NCBI RefSeq assembly: GCF_031845305.1
Contig: NZ_JAVREH010000001.1
Coordinates: 124,001 to 188,000, forward strand
DNA: 64,000 nt
Source of the DNA: Jatrophihabitans_A lederbergiae
GTDB taxonomy: Bacteria; Actinomycetota; Actinomycetes; Mycobacteriales; Jatrophihabitantaceae
Reading direction: 5' to 3'
Shown: piece after piece, positions 1 through 7,117 of the stretch
How positions within the stretch are numbered: position 1 is the first letter of the stretch
How the letters are laid out: each line of letters begins with the position of its first letter
Program-made: the position numbers and the translations under genes
Notes under the pieces: model-generated
Told to the model about the DNA's origin: nothing
The model's database searches: none
Seen by the model: the letters and a program-made list of their open reading frames with translations, nothing else

Positions 1-80
1 GCAGGATCGTCGACGGCGACACGGTCACGATCTCGATCGACGGCATCGGTGACCTGGTCAACCCGGTGCGGCGCAAGTGA
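1..80 (+). CDS. Fumarylacetoacetate hydrolase family protein, C-terminal end (partial)
   Basis: Only the last 25 or so codons are in the window, read in the frame starting at base 3. The peptide ends GDTVTISIDGIGDLVNPV followed by RRK and a TGA. That ending is typical of FAH-domain hydrolases, where a Gly-rich strand 'I.GIG.L.NPV' closes the metal-dependent fold. The stop overlaps the GTG start of gltX (GTGA), so the two are co-transcribed, as in mycobacteria, where an FAH protein precedes the glutamyl-tRNA synthetase gene. The substrate cannot be told from this fragment. Confidence 0.75.
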   Translation, partial: RIVDGDTVTISIDGIGDLVNPVRRK

Positions 81-1579
81 GTACCCCAGGAGCGGCGGTG
101 CACCCGGCCACCGGCAGCGACATCCGCGTCCGGTTCTGCCCGTCCCCGACGGGCAATCCGCACCTCGGACTGGTGCGCACCTGCCTGTTCAACTGGGCCT
201 ACGCCCGGCACGTCGGCGGCACCTTCGTCTTCCGGATCGAGGACACCGACGCCGCCCGGGACTCCCAGCAGTCCTACGACCAGTTGCTGGATGCCCTGCG
301 CTGGCTCGGGCTCAACTGGGACGAGGGCCCTCAGGTCGGCGGCCCGTACGGCCCCTACCGGCAGAGCGAGCGCCGCGGGCTGTATGCCGAGGTCATCGAC
401 AAGCTGCGGGCGGGCGGCCACCTCTACGAGTCGTTCTCGACCCCGGACGAGGTCGAGGCCCGGCATCGGGCGCAGGGTCGGGACCCGAAGCTGGGCTATG
501 ACAACTTCGACCGCGACCTGACCGACGAGCAGCGGGCGGCGTTCCGGAGCGAGGGTCGCCTGCCGGTGCTTCGCCTGCGGATGCCGGACCAGGACCTCGG
601 CTGGCGCGACCTGGTGCGGGGCGACGTCAGCTTCGCGGCCGGCAGCGTTCCGGACTACGTGTTGGTGCGCGCCAATGGGGAGCCGCTGTACACGCTGGTG
701 AATCCGGTGGACGACGCGATGATGCGGATCACCCACGTGCTGCGTGGCGAGGACCTGCTGCCGTCCACGCCACGCCAGATAGCCCTCTACCGGGCGCTGA
801 TGAACGTCGGCGTCGCCGAGTTCGTGCCGGAGTTCGGGCACCTGCCCTACGTCATGGGCGAGGGCAACAAGAAGCTGTCCAAGCGCGACCCGCAGGCGTC
901 GCTCAATGCCTACCGCGAGGCCGGTTACCTGCCCGAGGGACTGATCAACTATCTCGCCCTGCTGGGCTGGTCGATCGCCGATGACCACGACATCTTCAGC
1001 CTGGACGAGATGATCGCCGCCTTCGATGTGGCCGACGTCAACGCCAGTCCCGCGCGCTTCGACGTCAAGAAGAGCCTGGCCATCAACGCCACCCACATCC
1101 GTCTGCTTGCCGGCCCTGACTTCGCTCGTCGGCTGCGGGACTTCCTCGCGTCCACCGGGCTGATCGCGGCCGAGCCGACGCCCGAACAGCGCCGGCTCAT
1201 CGAGGGCGCGGCGCCGCTGGTGCAGGACCGGGTGCAGACCCTCGGCGAGGCCGCCGAGATGCTCGCCTTCCTGTTCGTCGCCGACGATGATTTCGTGCTG
1301 GACGAGGCAGCGACCGCCAAGCAGCTGGGTGACGCCGGCCAGGCGGTGCTCAGCGCCTCGGTCGGTGCGTTGGAAGGCCTGGCGGAGTGGACCACGGACG
1401 GCATCGAGCAGGCGCTGCGGGCGGAGCTCATCGAGCGGCTCGGGCTCAAGCCCCGCAACGCCTTCGGCCCGCTGCGGGTCGCGGTGACCGGAAAGCAGAT
1501 CTCGCCGCCATTGTTCGAGTCCATGGAACTGCTGGGGCGCGACATCTCTCTCGGTCGGCTCCGGTCAGCTCAGAAGTGA
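77..1579 (+). CDS. gltX: Glutamyl-tRNA synthetase
   Basis: Class I aminoacyl-tRNA synthetase of 500 aa that charges tRNA-Glu. The HIGH-type signature is HLGL at residues 29-32, after FCPSPTGNP, and the KMSKS-type loop is KLSKR at 266-270. The C-terminal third is the helical anticodon-binding part. The GTG start overlaps the upstream stop by four bases. Actinobacteria generally lack glutaminyl-tRNA synthetase, so this enzyme is probably non-discriminating and also makes Glu-tRNA-Gln for GatCAB; this is family knowledge, not something the sequence proves. Genes for both possible tRNA substrates lie directly downstream. Confidence 0.97.
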   Translation: MSTPGAAVHPATGSDIRVRFCPSPTGNPHLGLVRTCLFNWAYARHVGGTFVFRIEDTDAARDSQQSYDQLLDALRWLGLNWDEGPQVGGPYGPYRQSERRGLYAEVIDKLRAGGHLYESFSTPDEVEARHRAQGRDPKLGYDNFDRDLTDEQRAAFRSEGRLPVLRLRMPDQDLGWRDLVRGDVSFAAGSVPDYVLVRANGEPLYTLVNPVDDAMMRITHVLRGEDLLPSTPRQIALYRALMNVGVAEFVPEFGHLPYVMGEGNKKLSKRDPQASLNAYREAGYLPEGLINYLALLGWSIADDHDIFSLDEMIAAFDVADVNASPARFDVKKSLAINATHIRLLAGPDFARRLRDFLASTGLIAAEPTPEQRRLIEGAAPLVQDRVQTLGEAAEMLAFLFVADDDFVLDEAATAKQLGDAGQAVLSASVGALEGLAEWTTDGIEQALRAELIERLGLKPRNAFGPLRVAVTGKQISPPLFESMELLGRDISLGRLRSAQK

Positions 1580-1591
1580 TGTCGGCAGGGA

Positions 1592-1626
1592 CGTGGCACG
1601 GCTGCTCAGAGCAGCGGTTCGCCACG
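1592..1626 (+). terminator. Hairpin after gltX, candidate terminator
   Basis: Two-part stem: CGTGGC (1592-1597) pairs with GCCACG (1621-1626), and GCTGC (1601-1605) pairs with GCAGC (1611-1615) across a small internal loop. It starts 12 bases after the gltX stop and precedes the tRNA genes. There is no U-run, which is common in actinobacterial terminators but leaves the call uncertain. Confidence 0.4.
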
Positions 1627-1707
1627 CCGCGGCAGCCCCGATTTCAGCCAGCGACAGGCGTCAGGTAGTGTTTCGTCTCGGCCGGTTGATGGTTCCGGCA
1701 AGCCAAT

Positions 1708-1779
1708 TGGGGTATGGGGTAATTGGCAGCCCAACTGATTCTGGTTCAGTTAGTCTAGGTTCGAGTCCTGGTACCCCAG
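1708..1779 (+). tRNA. tRNA-Gln (anticodon CTG)
   Basis: A 72-nt cloverleaf. The acceptor stem TGGGGTA pairs perfectly with TACCCCA, with discriminator G1779. The anticodon stem ACTGA/TCAGT closes a seven-base loop TTCTGGT with anticodon CTG, and the T arm contains GGTTCGAGTCC. CCA is not encoded. It sits between gltX and tRNA-Glu. A TAGTGT box at 1666-1671 could be its -10 element. Confidence 0.96.
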
Positions 1780-1827
1780 CGCAAGAGGCAGTATCGCAGG
1801 GTGATGTACAACAGAAAAGTTCCCAGA

Positions 1828-1900
1828 GGCCCCGTCGTCTAGTGGCCTAGGACGCCGCCCTCTCACGGCGGTAGCACGGGTTCGAATCCCGTCGGGGCTA
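1828..1900 (+). tRNA. tRNA-Glu (anticodon CTC)
   Basis: A 73-nt cloverleaf. The acceptor GGCCCCG pairs with CGGGGCT (G1-U72 wobble at the end), with discriminator A1900. The anticodon stem CCGCC/GGCGG closes loop CTCTCAC, anticodon CTC. The T arm is CGGGTTCGAATCCCG. It lies 48 nt after tRNA-Gln and is followed directly by a strong hairpin, so the two tRNAs probably form one transcript. Confidence 0.97.
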
Positions 1901-1911
1901 CAGTGGAAACG

Positions 1912-1952
1912 GCCTCCGGTTGCACTCAGAAGATCTGAGCGGAACCGGGGGC
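1912..1952 (+). terminator. Intrinsic terminator-like hairpin after the tRNA pair
   Basis: The outer stem of 10 bp (1912-1921 with 1943-1952, one G-U pair) and the inner stem CTCAGA/TCTGAG (1925-1930, 1934-1939) are separated by a 3x3 internal loop and capped by a 3-nt loop. The downstream bases are TGTTTGCTGTGT, a loose T-rich tail. Its place 12 nt after tRNA-Glu fits termination of the tRNA transcript. Confidence 0.7.
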
Positions 1953-1954
1953 TG

Positions 1955-1990
1955 TTTGCTGTGTCGGCCTGCTTTGCTGTGTCGGCCTGC
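1955..1990. repeat. 18-bp tandem duplication in intergenic region
   Basis: Unit TTTGCTGTGTCGGCCTGC occurs twice back to back, then starts a third time. It lies in the roughly 350-bp gene-free stretch 1901-2249 between tRNA-Glu and the M15-like gene. Besides the terminator and a second duplication at 2155-2200, I see no gene in that stretch. Confidence 0.85.
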
Positions 1991-2154
1991 TTTGCCGGTG
2001 CTCGCTGACCTCAAGGCGCCGCACCCCGCGTGGGACTGTCCGGTGACCGAGCGCCTGCGAACCGAGCGCGATCACCAGCCCGACCGACGGTCGACGGTGC
2101 CAGCGCCCTCGTGCTGGTGGCGTTCCACGTCGAACCGGATGCCGCCGTTGCCCC

Positions 2155-2200
2155 GGGCACTTGAGTGACCTGCCGCCGGGCACTTGAGTGACCTGCCGCC
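2155..2200. repeat. 23-bp tandem duplication upstream of the M15-like gene
   Basis: Two exact copies of a 23-bp unit beginning GGGCACTTGAGTGACC (2155-2177 and 2178-2200), about 50 bp before the next start codon. It could carry a duplicated regulatory site, but I recognise no known operator in the unit. Confidence 0.85.
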
Positions 2201-2249
2201 GGGCCGATAGGTACTGCAGCCTGCCGCGCCCCGCAGCGGCAGGGAATCC

Positions 2250-3275
2250 GTGGAGATGCCCGTGCCAGCTCAAGCAGGAAGTGGCTGCCGACGATCCACC
2301 CGAGCGCGTGCAGCCGCGCTTCTAGCCGCGCTCGCCGTGACCTTGCTCGCCACGATCACGACGTCGGCCGGACTCGTGGTGACCGCGGCGCCGAGCTCAG
2401 CCGGTGTACCCAGCCTCAAGGTGCCTGCCGGGATGCCTCGGGCGATCGAGCCGCTGGCCGCCTATGTCGGCCAGGTGGCGTGCCAGCCGGCGTTCCGGTC
2501 GGGCACCCGGGCGCTCGGCCGGTTGCTGGTGAGCACCTACCCGAACACGACCTTCGGCGGCAACTACGACTGCGGCACCGACAGCTCCCAGAGCGAGCAC
2601 TACGAGGGCCGCGCGGTCGACTGGATGAACTCCGTCCGCAACAAGACCCAGGCCGCCCAGGGAGCGTCGGTCATCAACTTCCTGCTCGCCACCGACAGCT
2701 ACGGCACCACGTTCGCCAACGCGCGCCGGCTGGGCATCATGTACATCATCTGGAACAACCGCATCTGGGGCTCCTGGGACGGCAAGTGGGAGCCGTACAA
2801 CAACTGCGCGAGCACCCCGGCCGTGTCGTCGGACAACGCCTGCCACCGCAACCACATGCACTTCTCACTGTCCTGGAACGGCGCGCTGGGACGGACGTCC
2901 TTCTGGAGCAAGCACGTCGCGGCCACGGATGACTACGGTCCCTGCCGAGCCCGGGACCTGAACTGGTCCGGCGACTACGGCACCAGCCGCCCGACGCCCT
3001 GCCCCCGCTACCCCAAGGTCGCCGCTCCGGCCGGCTCGTCGGCCGTGATGCGCGCGCTGGTCAGCTACTCCGGCGCCACGATTTTCCCTGGTATGTCCGG
3101 ACGACCGGTGTCGGCGGTGCAGCAGGCCTTCGACAAGCCGGTGACCGGTCATTACGACTCCGCCACCGTCGCGGCGATGAACCGGTACAAGAAGGCGCAT
3201 CACCTGAGCACCAACGGGATCATCGACGGCAGGACCTGGCGCGCGCTGCTCGTCACGTACGAACCCAAGGTCTGA
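2250..3275 (+). CDS. Secreted M15-like zinc peptidase with peptidoglycan-binding domain
   Basis: A 341-aa exported protein probably acting on cell-wall peptide bridges. An Arg-rich N-terminus is followed by a hydrophobic signal segment (about residues 21-50). The catalytic part shows the M15/VanY pattern SEHYEGRAVD for the first His and Asp zinc ligands and HRNHMHFS for the later His. The C-terminal ~60 residues (from SGRPVSAVQQAF to DGRTWRALL) match a PG_binding_1 repeat. Six or more Cys in the mature part suggest disulfides. GTG at 2250 has AGGGA at 2241-2245; ATG at 2256 is an alternative. D,D- versus L,D-peptidase activity cannot be decided. Confidence 0.75.
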   Translation: MEMPVPAQAGSGCRRSTRARAAALLAALAVTLLATITTSAGLVVTAAPSSAGVPSLKVPAGMPRAIEPLAAYVGQVACQPAFRSGTRALGRLLVSTYPNTTFGGNYDCGTDSSQSEHYEGRAVDWMNSVRNKTQAAQGASVINFLLATDSYGTTFANARRLGIMYIIWNNRIWGSWDGKWEPYNNCASTPAVSSDNACHRNHMHFSLSWNGALGRTSFWSKHVAATDDYGPCRARDLNWSGDYGTSRPTPCPRYPKVAAPAGSSAVMRALVSYSGATIFPGMSGRPVSAVQQAFDKPVTGHYDSATVAAMNRYKKAHHLSTNGIIDGRTWRALLVTYEPKV

Positions 3276-3299
3276 CCGCGCCGCCGGTGACTGCCGTGC

Positions 3300-3854
3300 T
3301 CAGAACGTCGAGTAGCGGCCGCGACGGTGCACCAGTGGCGGCAAGTCCGCCCCGATCTCGGTGTGCTCGACGCGCAGCCGGACCTCGACGCCCCAACCCA
3401 GTTCCGTCCACCCCAGTTCGGTGTTGCCCAGTTCGGCGGCTGGAACCCCGCTGAGCCGGCACCCCGCCCACGCGGAGGCGCCGGCAAGTGCGGGCCCCCA
3501 CTCGGTGTCGATCCAGGTGGCTGAGCGAAACGGCCCACCGGGCGCCGGAGCGACGTAACCGAATGCGTCGGCCAGCTGCCGGTGCTGCCAGCCGAGGACG
3601 TTCACCACTGCCGCGCCGGAGTTCCGAAGGGCATCCCACAGGTCCGACAGCGGGTCGAGCACGCCGACGACATAGCCCGGGTCCCCGTCGGCCACCAGCA
3701 CCGAGGACACGGTCAGCCCGGCCCGCTCGCCCTTGTCGACGGCAGTCCAGACCGTCACCGGGGCCGCCAACCGGCCGCGCAGCCGCCGGACGGGGCTCCG
3801 CTCGGACTCCGCGGGCAGGAAGGGGTGCTCGCCATGGATGCTCACCTCCCGCAT
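3300..3854 (-). CDS. Flavin reductase-like FMN-binding protein
   Basis: A 184-aa protein resembling the flavin reductase/FMN-binding split-barrel family. It contains TVWTAVDKGERAGLTVSSV followed by DPSYVVGVLDPLS-like strands (here DPGYVVGVLDPLS), and a WIDTEWGPALAGASAWAGC stretch matching the family's mid region. Such proteins supply reduced FMN or bind it as oxygenase partners; the partner is unknown. I chose ATG at 3854 because AGGGGAGA lies just upstream; an in-frame ATG at 3890 has no good ribosome site. It converges with the M15-like gene. A 22-23 bp duplication covers the start region. Confidence 0.65.
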   Translation of the reverse strand: MREVSIHGEHPFLPAESERSPVRRLRGRLAAPVTVWTAVDKGERAGLTVSSVLVADGDPGYVVGVLDPLSDLWDALRNSGAAVVNVLGWQHRQLADAFGYVAPAPGGPFRSATWIDTEWGPALAGASAWAGCRLSGVPAAELGNTELGWTELGWGVEVRLRVEHTEIGADLPPLVHRRGRYSTF

Positions 3855-3885
3855 TCTCCCCTGCTCACCTCCCGCATTCTCCCTG
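3841..3885. repeat. 22/23-bp tandem duplication over the flavin reductase start
   Basis: Two copies (3841-3863 and 3864-3885) that differ by one C in a C-run. Each copy contains an ATG on the minus strand followed by GCGGGAGGTGAGC. Only the proximal ATG (3854) is in frame with the protein; the distal one is shifted by 23 nt. The duplication places a purine-rich AGGGGAGA before the used start. Confidence 0.8.
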
Positions 3886-3988
3886 CTCATCCCGGGCGCG
3901 GGCGCCGGTAGCGGACGCCCGGTGCGGCAGAGTGGGTCGCAACGTCCGGCGTACGAGGCGACGGCACATTACGGAGCGGAGCGGCGGC

Positions 3989-4867
3989 ATGCGGATCGGG
4001 CTGGTAGGCAACGGGTACTGGGCACGGGCGACACACGCGGCGGGGCTGCAGGCCGAACCGTCGGTGCAACTGGCCGGCGTGTGGGGGCGCGACCTCGGCA
4101 AGAGCCAGGCGCTGGCTGCCGACCTCGACATCACCCCCTACGACGACGTCGATCAGATGTTCGCCGACGTAGACGCGGTCGCGTTCTCGGTCCCGCCGCA
4201 CGTGCAGTCCGAGCTGGCGGTGCGTGCCGCGCGGCTGGGCAAGCACCTGCTGCTGGAGAAGCCGATTGCCGTCACACCCGCCGCGGCCGCGGAGTTGGCC
4301 GCGGTGGTCGATGCTGCCGGCGTCGCGTCGGTGGTGTTCTTCACCGGGCGCTACGACGCCGCCCAGCGAGCGTGGGTGGAGCAGACCGCGCGGCGAACCG
4401 ACTGGGACGCCGCCGCAGGCCTGTGGCTCGGTTCCGCGTTCGCCTCGGACAGCCCTTTCGACACACCCTGGCGGCACGAGAAGGGCGGCCTGTGGGACGT
4501 CGGCCCACACGCCCTCGCCATGCTGTCCGGGGTGCTCGGGCCCATCGAGCGGATCACCGCCCGGGCGGGTCGCCGCGATCTCGTGCACCTGGTGACCGGG
4601 CACGCCTCCGGCGCCAGCGCCACGTACTCGGTGAGCATCGACACCCCGGAGGCCGCGGCTGTCACCAGCTTGACGGTCTGGGGACCGGCCGGACGGACCG
4701 AGCTTCCCGCCGGGCCCGCCGATCCCAGCGCCGCCCTCGCCACCGCCGCCCGGGAGCTGGCCGCCGCGGCGCGGCAGCAGCACCCCAGCCACCCTCTGGA
4801 CGTCCACTTCGGCCGGCATGTCGTCGACCTGCTCGCGGACGCCCAGTCCCAGCTCGCGGCTGGCTGA
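3989..4867 (+). CDS. Gfo/Idh/MocA family oxidoreductase
   Basis: NAD(P)-dependent sugar/inositol-type dehydrogenase of 292 aa. A Rossmann fold starts at the first residues (MRIGLVGNGYWARATH), and EKPIAVT, the conserved strand-loop carrying the catalytic Lys, lies near residue 90. The C-terminal half has the family GGxxxDxGxH pattern as GGLWDVGPHAL. The ATG at 3989 follows GGAG at 3973-3976 at rather long spacing. Family substrates are polyols and sugars; nothing nearby specifies this one. Confidence 0.82.
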   Translation: MRIGLVGNGYWARATHAAGLQAEPSVQLAGVWGRDLGKSQALAADLDITPYDDVDQMFADVDAVAFSVPPHVQSELAVRAARLGKHLLLEKPIAVTPAAAAELAAVVDAAGVASVVFFTGRYDAAQRAWVEQTARRTDWDAAAGLWLGSAFASDSPFDTPWRHEKGGLWDVGPHALAMLSGVLGPIERITARAGRRDLVHLVTGHASGASATYSVSIDTPEAAAVTSLTVWGPAGRTELPAGPADPSAALATAARELAAAARQQHPSHPLDVHFGRHVVDLLADAQSQLAAG

Positions 4868-5087
4868 CCGCCGTCGCCAACGCCCGCGAGCGTTGATGAG
4901 GCCAAGATCACCCATCCGATGGACAGTGTCACGGCAGGCCCGTCCACGTGGCCGGCGGTCCGGCGCGCCGGCGTCCGAGCCAGTGTTCGCCACGGTGCCT
5001 CGCAGCGTGCTGTCCGGTGCCTGAGCACAATGACCGGGCCGGCGAGATAGCGTTCCCCACGACACGTGGCATGAGGGGAGGGCGATC

Positions 5088-5654
5088 ATGAGACTGCTGT
5101 TGATAGGCGCGCCCGGCGCGGGCAAGGGCACCCAGGGTGAACGGTTGGCCACTCGCCTCGGGGTGCGGCACATCGCGACCGGTGACCTGCTCCGTGCCGA
5201 GGTCAAGGAGGGCACGCCGCTCGGGAAATCCGTCGCGGACTACCTCGACCGTGGCCAGCTGGTTCCCGATCAGTTGATCCTCGACCTGGTGATGCCGAAG
5301 TTGCTGGCCGCCAGCCGCGACGGTGGGTACATCCTCGACGGCTTTCCCCGGTCGGTGGCCCAGGCCGTTGAGGCCCGCGAGCTGGCGGATCATGCGGACG
5401 CCGCAGCCGAACACGTGGTGTTTCTGCAGGCCCCCCGGGAGGCACTCGTGCAGCGCCTGCTCGCCCGTGCGGTCGCCGAGGGGCGCAGCGACGACACCCA
5501 GGACGTGATCGTCAACCGGCTGCGGATCTTCGAGGACGCGACGAGCCCGCTGGTCGACTACTACCGGGGTCGCAACATGCTGCACGTCATCGACGCGGAC
5601 CAGCCGGCCGACGACGTCATGGCCGCGATTCTTGCCGCGATCTGCACGGTCTGA
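5088..5654 (+). CDS. adk: Adenylate kinase (short form)
   Basis: A 188-aa cytoplasmic phosphotransferase interconverting AMP, ADP and ATP. The P-loop is GAPGAGKGTQ at residues 7-16; TGDLLR and DGFPRS are the AMP-binding motifs, and RSDDTQDVIVNRL is the short lid region. The long zinc-binding lid is missing, as in actinobacterial and mitochondrial AK1-like forms. A strong AGGGGAGGG lies just before the ATG. A second adk is expected in the ribosomal-protein cluster elsewhere, so this may be a paralogue; the window cannot show that. Confidence 0.92.
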   Translation: MRLLLIGAPGAGKGTQGERLATRLGVRHIATGDLLRAEVKEGTPLGKSVADYLDRGQLVPDQLILDLVMPKLLAASRDGGYILDGFPRSVAQAVEARELADHADAAAEHVVFLQAPREALVQRLLARAVAEGRSDDTQDVIVNRLRIFEDATSPLVDYYRGRNMLHVIDADQPADDVMAAILAAICTV

Positions 5655-5674
5655 GCCCGGCCGCGCGGGCGTTT
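5655..5674 (+). terminator. Short GC hairpin after adk
   Basis: GCCCG (5655-5659) pairs with CGGGC (5666-5670) over a 6-nt loop, followed by GTTT. It begins right after the adk stop. The stem is only 5 bp but all GC. Confidence 0.4.
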
Positions 5675-5855
5675 CCATTCGCCACGGCATCTGGCGCGGC
5701 GTTAGAATGTTTATGGACGGTTACGCAGTCAGCCGTCGAACGTCGAGCGTTCACAAAGGTTGACGCCGTTTGCGGCACGGGCTGAGCCCCGAATTCCGGG
5801 CTCCAGGGCTCGCGCTGCCGGTTGCGTCTCACCTCCGGTCACCTTCGAGGTATGC

Positions 5856-6218
5856 ATGACCGCACTGCCGGCAATTCCGTGGCAATCCCGTCCGTTTCCC
5901 GACGTTGCCTACGTCGACAACGTGTACGTCGACACCGAGACAGCCAGCCCCGAAGCGCATGAGGGCTCATTCGCTGACATCGTCGAGCGGTTGTTCCGTG
6001 CCTTCGAGGACCACTTGCCGCTGGGCACGATCGTCGGGGTTGTCAAAGAATCCCGTGAGCACCTCCGAGGTTCGCCCGTCGGCGCGTTGCCCGAGTTGAC
6101 GGAGCGGCTTGCCCGCGAGCGCCTCAGCGCACTGAGCATGGCGTCCGAATCAGGCCCGACCCTGGCCGATACCAGCCTGAACTCGGCTTCCGCGGCCGCT
6201 CCATCGCGACGGCGCTGA
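5856..6218 (+). CDS. Small hypothetical protein with helical dimerization-like region
   Basis: 120 aa, no signal or membrane segment. Residues ~38-95 form amphipathic helices with FADIVERLFRAFEDHLPL and ELTERLARERLSAL, a layout resembling the three-helix-bundle dimerization domain of small actinobacterial regulators; this match is by eye only. The Ser/Ala-rich tail ends RRR. The ATG at 5856 has CGAGG five bases upstream. Its neighbours are stress proteins. A TAGAAT box at 5703-5708 might be its -10, giving a 140-nt leader. Function unknown. Confidence 0.6.
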   Translation: MTALPAIPWQSRPFPDVAYVDNVYVDTETASPEAHEGSFADIVERLFRAFEDHLPLGTIVGVVKESREHLRGSPVGALPELTERLARERLSALSMASESGPTLADTSLNSASAAAPSRRR

Positions 6219-6323
6219 CCGCCGACGTCAGCGTGGCGGCTGGACGGCTGACGGCGACCGAGGTACAAAGACGGTCCTACCGACCGGGATGGATCGTACG
6301 TCCGCAACGAGAAGGAGAACAAG

Positions 6324-6497
6324 ATGAGTGCACTGGACAAGGCCAAGAACAAGGCCGAAGAGACCAGCGGCAAGCTCAAGGAGAAGACCGGCGAAGCAAC
6401 CGGTGACGAGAGCTTGCAGGCCGAGGGCAACACCGACCAGGCGAAGGGCAACCTGAAGCAGGCCGGCGAGAAGGTCAAGGACGCGTTCAAGGACTGA
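6324..6497 (+). CDS. CsbD-family general stress protein
   Basis: A 57-aa hydrophilic, Lys/Glu-rich helical protein that starts MSALDKAKNKAEETSGKLKE and repeats the family pattern 'K.K...G..TGD..L.AEG..DQ.KG..KQAGEKVKDA'. CsbD proteins are induced by general-stress sigma factors; their biochemical role is unclear. GAAGGAG at 6311-6317 gives an ideal start at ATG 6324. It is followed by a GlsB-like stress membrane protein. Confidence 0.88.
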   Translation: MSALDKAKNKAEETSGKLKEKTGEATGDESLQAEGNTDQAKGNLKQAGEKVKDAFKD

Positions 6498-6525
6498 CGT
6501 TGGTCATGATCGTCCGTTCGTCACG

Positions 6526-6562
6526 ATCGTCCCCGCCCCGGCTCACCGGCGGCGGGGATGAT
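6526..6562 (+). terminator. GC-rich hairpin between csbD-like and glsB-like genes
   Basis: The stem ATCGTCCCCGCC pairs with GGCGGGGATGAT (one G-U pair), and the loop can close further through CCGG/CCGG. It lies 28 nt after the CsbD stop. No U-tract. Confidence 0.5.
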
Positions 6563-6621
6563 CGACCACCGCAGGCAGCCTCGACCAGAGGTGATTCCGC
6601 TCTAGCTCCCAGGAGTGCTCA

Positions 6622-6897
6622 ATGCTCGGCTTGATTATCAGCCTCATCGTCATCGGCCTCATCGCCGGCGCGATCGCCCGGCTCGTGGTGCCCGGCAAGC
6701 AGGACCTCAGCATCGTGGCCACGATCATCCTCGGCATCGTCGGGTCGTTCATCGGCGGTTTCCTCGGCTACCTCATCTTCCACAAGGACGGCTCGAACGG
6801 CTTCTTCCAGCCGTCCGGCATCATCGGCTCGATCATCGGCGCGATCATCGCCCTGCTGATCTGGCAGCGCGTCGGCCGGCGCTCCGCCGTCCGGTAA
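6622..6897 (+). CDS. GlsB/YeaQ/YmgE family stress-response membrane protein
   Basis: A 91-aa protein with three hydrophobic segments rich in Gly and Ile: about residues 2-22, 30-52 and 65-83. It has the family's GAIARLVVPG and GxxGSFIGGFLG patterns. These small inner-membrane proteins (once called transglycosylase-associated) are stress-induced; their activity is unproven. AGGAG lies 8 nt before ATG. A strong terminator follows at 6947. Confidence 0.9.
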   Translation: MLGLIISLIVIGLIAGAIARLVVPGKQDLSIVATIILGIVGSFIGGFLGYLIFHKDGSNGFFQPSGIIGSIIGAIIALLIWQRVGRRSAVR

Positions 6898-6946
6898 CCG
6901 CGGACGCCGATCCCGGCAGTGTGATCGAGCGCTACTGATTCTCCGG

Positions 6947-6992
6947 GAAAGCCGCAGGGACAGCCACGATTGTGGTAGTCCTTGCGGCTTTC
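6947..6992 (+). terminator. Intrinsic terminator after the glsB-like gene
   Basis: GAAAGCCGCA (6947-6956) pairs perfectly with TGCGGCTTTC (6983-6992), and the inside can extend through GGGAC/GTCCT and AGCCAC/GTGGT around GATT. The 3' arm itself provides the short T-run. It isolates the stress genes from the GGDEF-EAL gene. Confidence 0.8.
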
Positions 6993-7117
6993 TGGCATTC
7001 ACGGCCATGAGTGTTGACAGGTCTCGGCTGGATGCGAGGATCATGGTCAGGACAAGCCCCGGCTATCTCGGCTCACGCGCCTCGGTATCGAGGCAGGAGC
7101 GGCCGAGGGGAGGCCCG

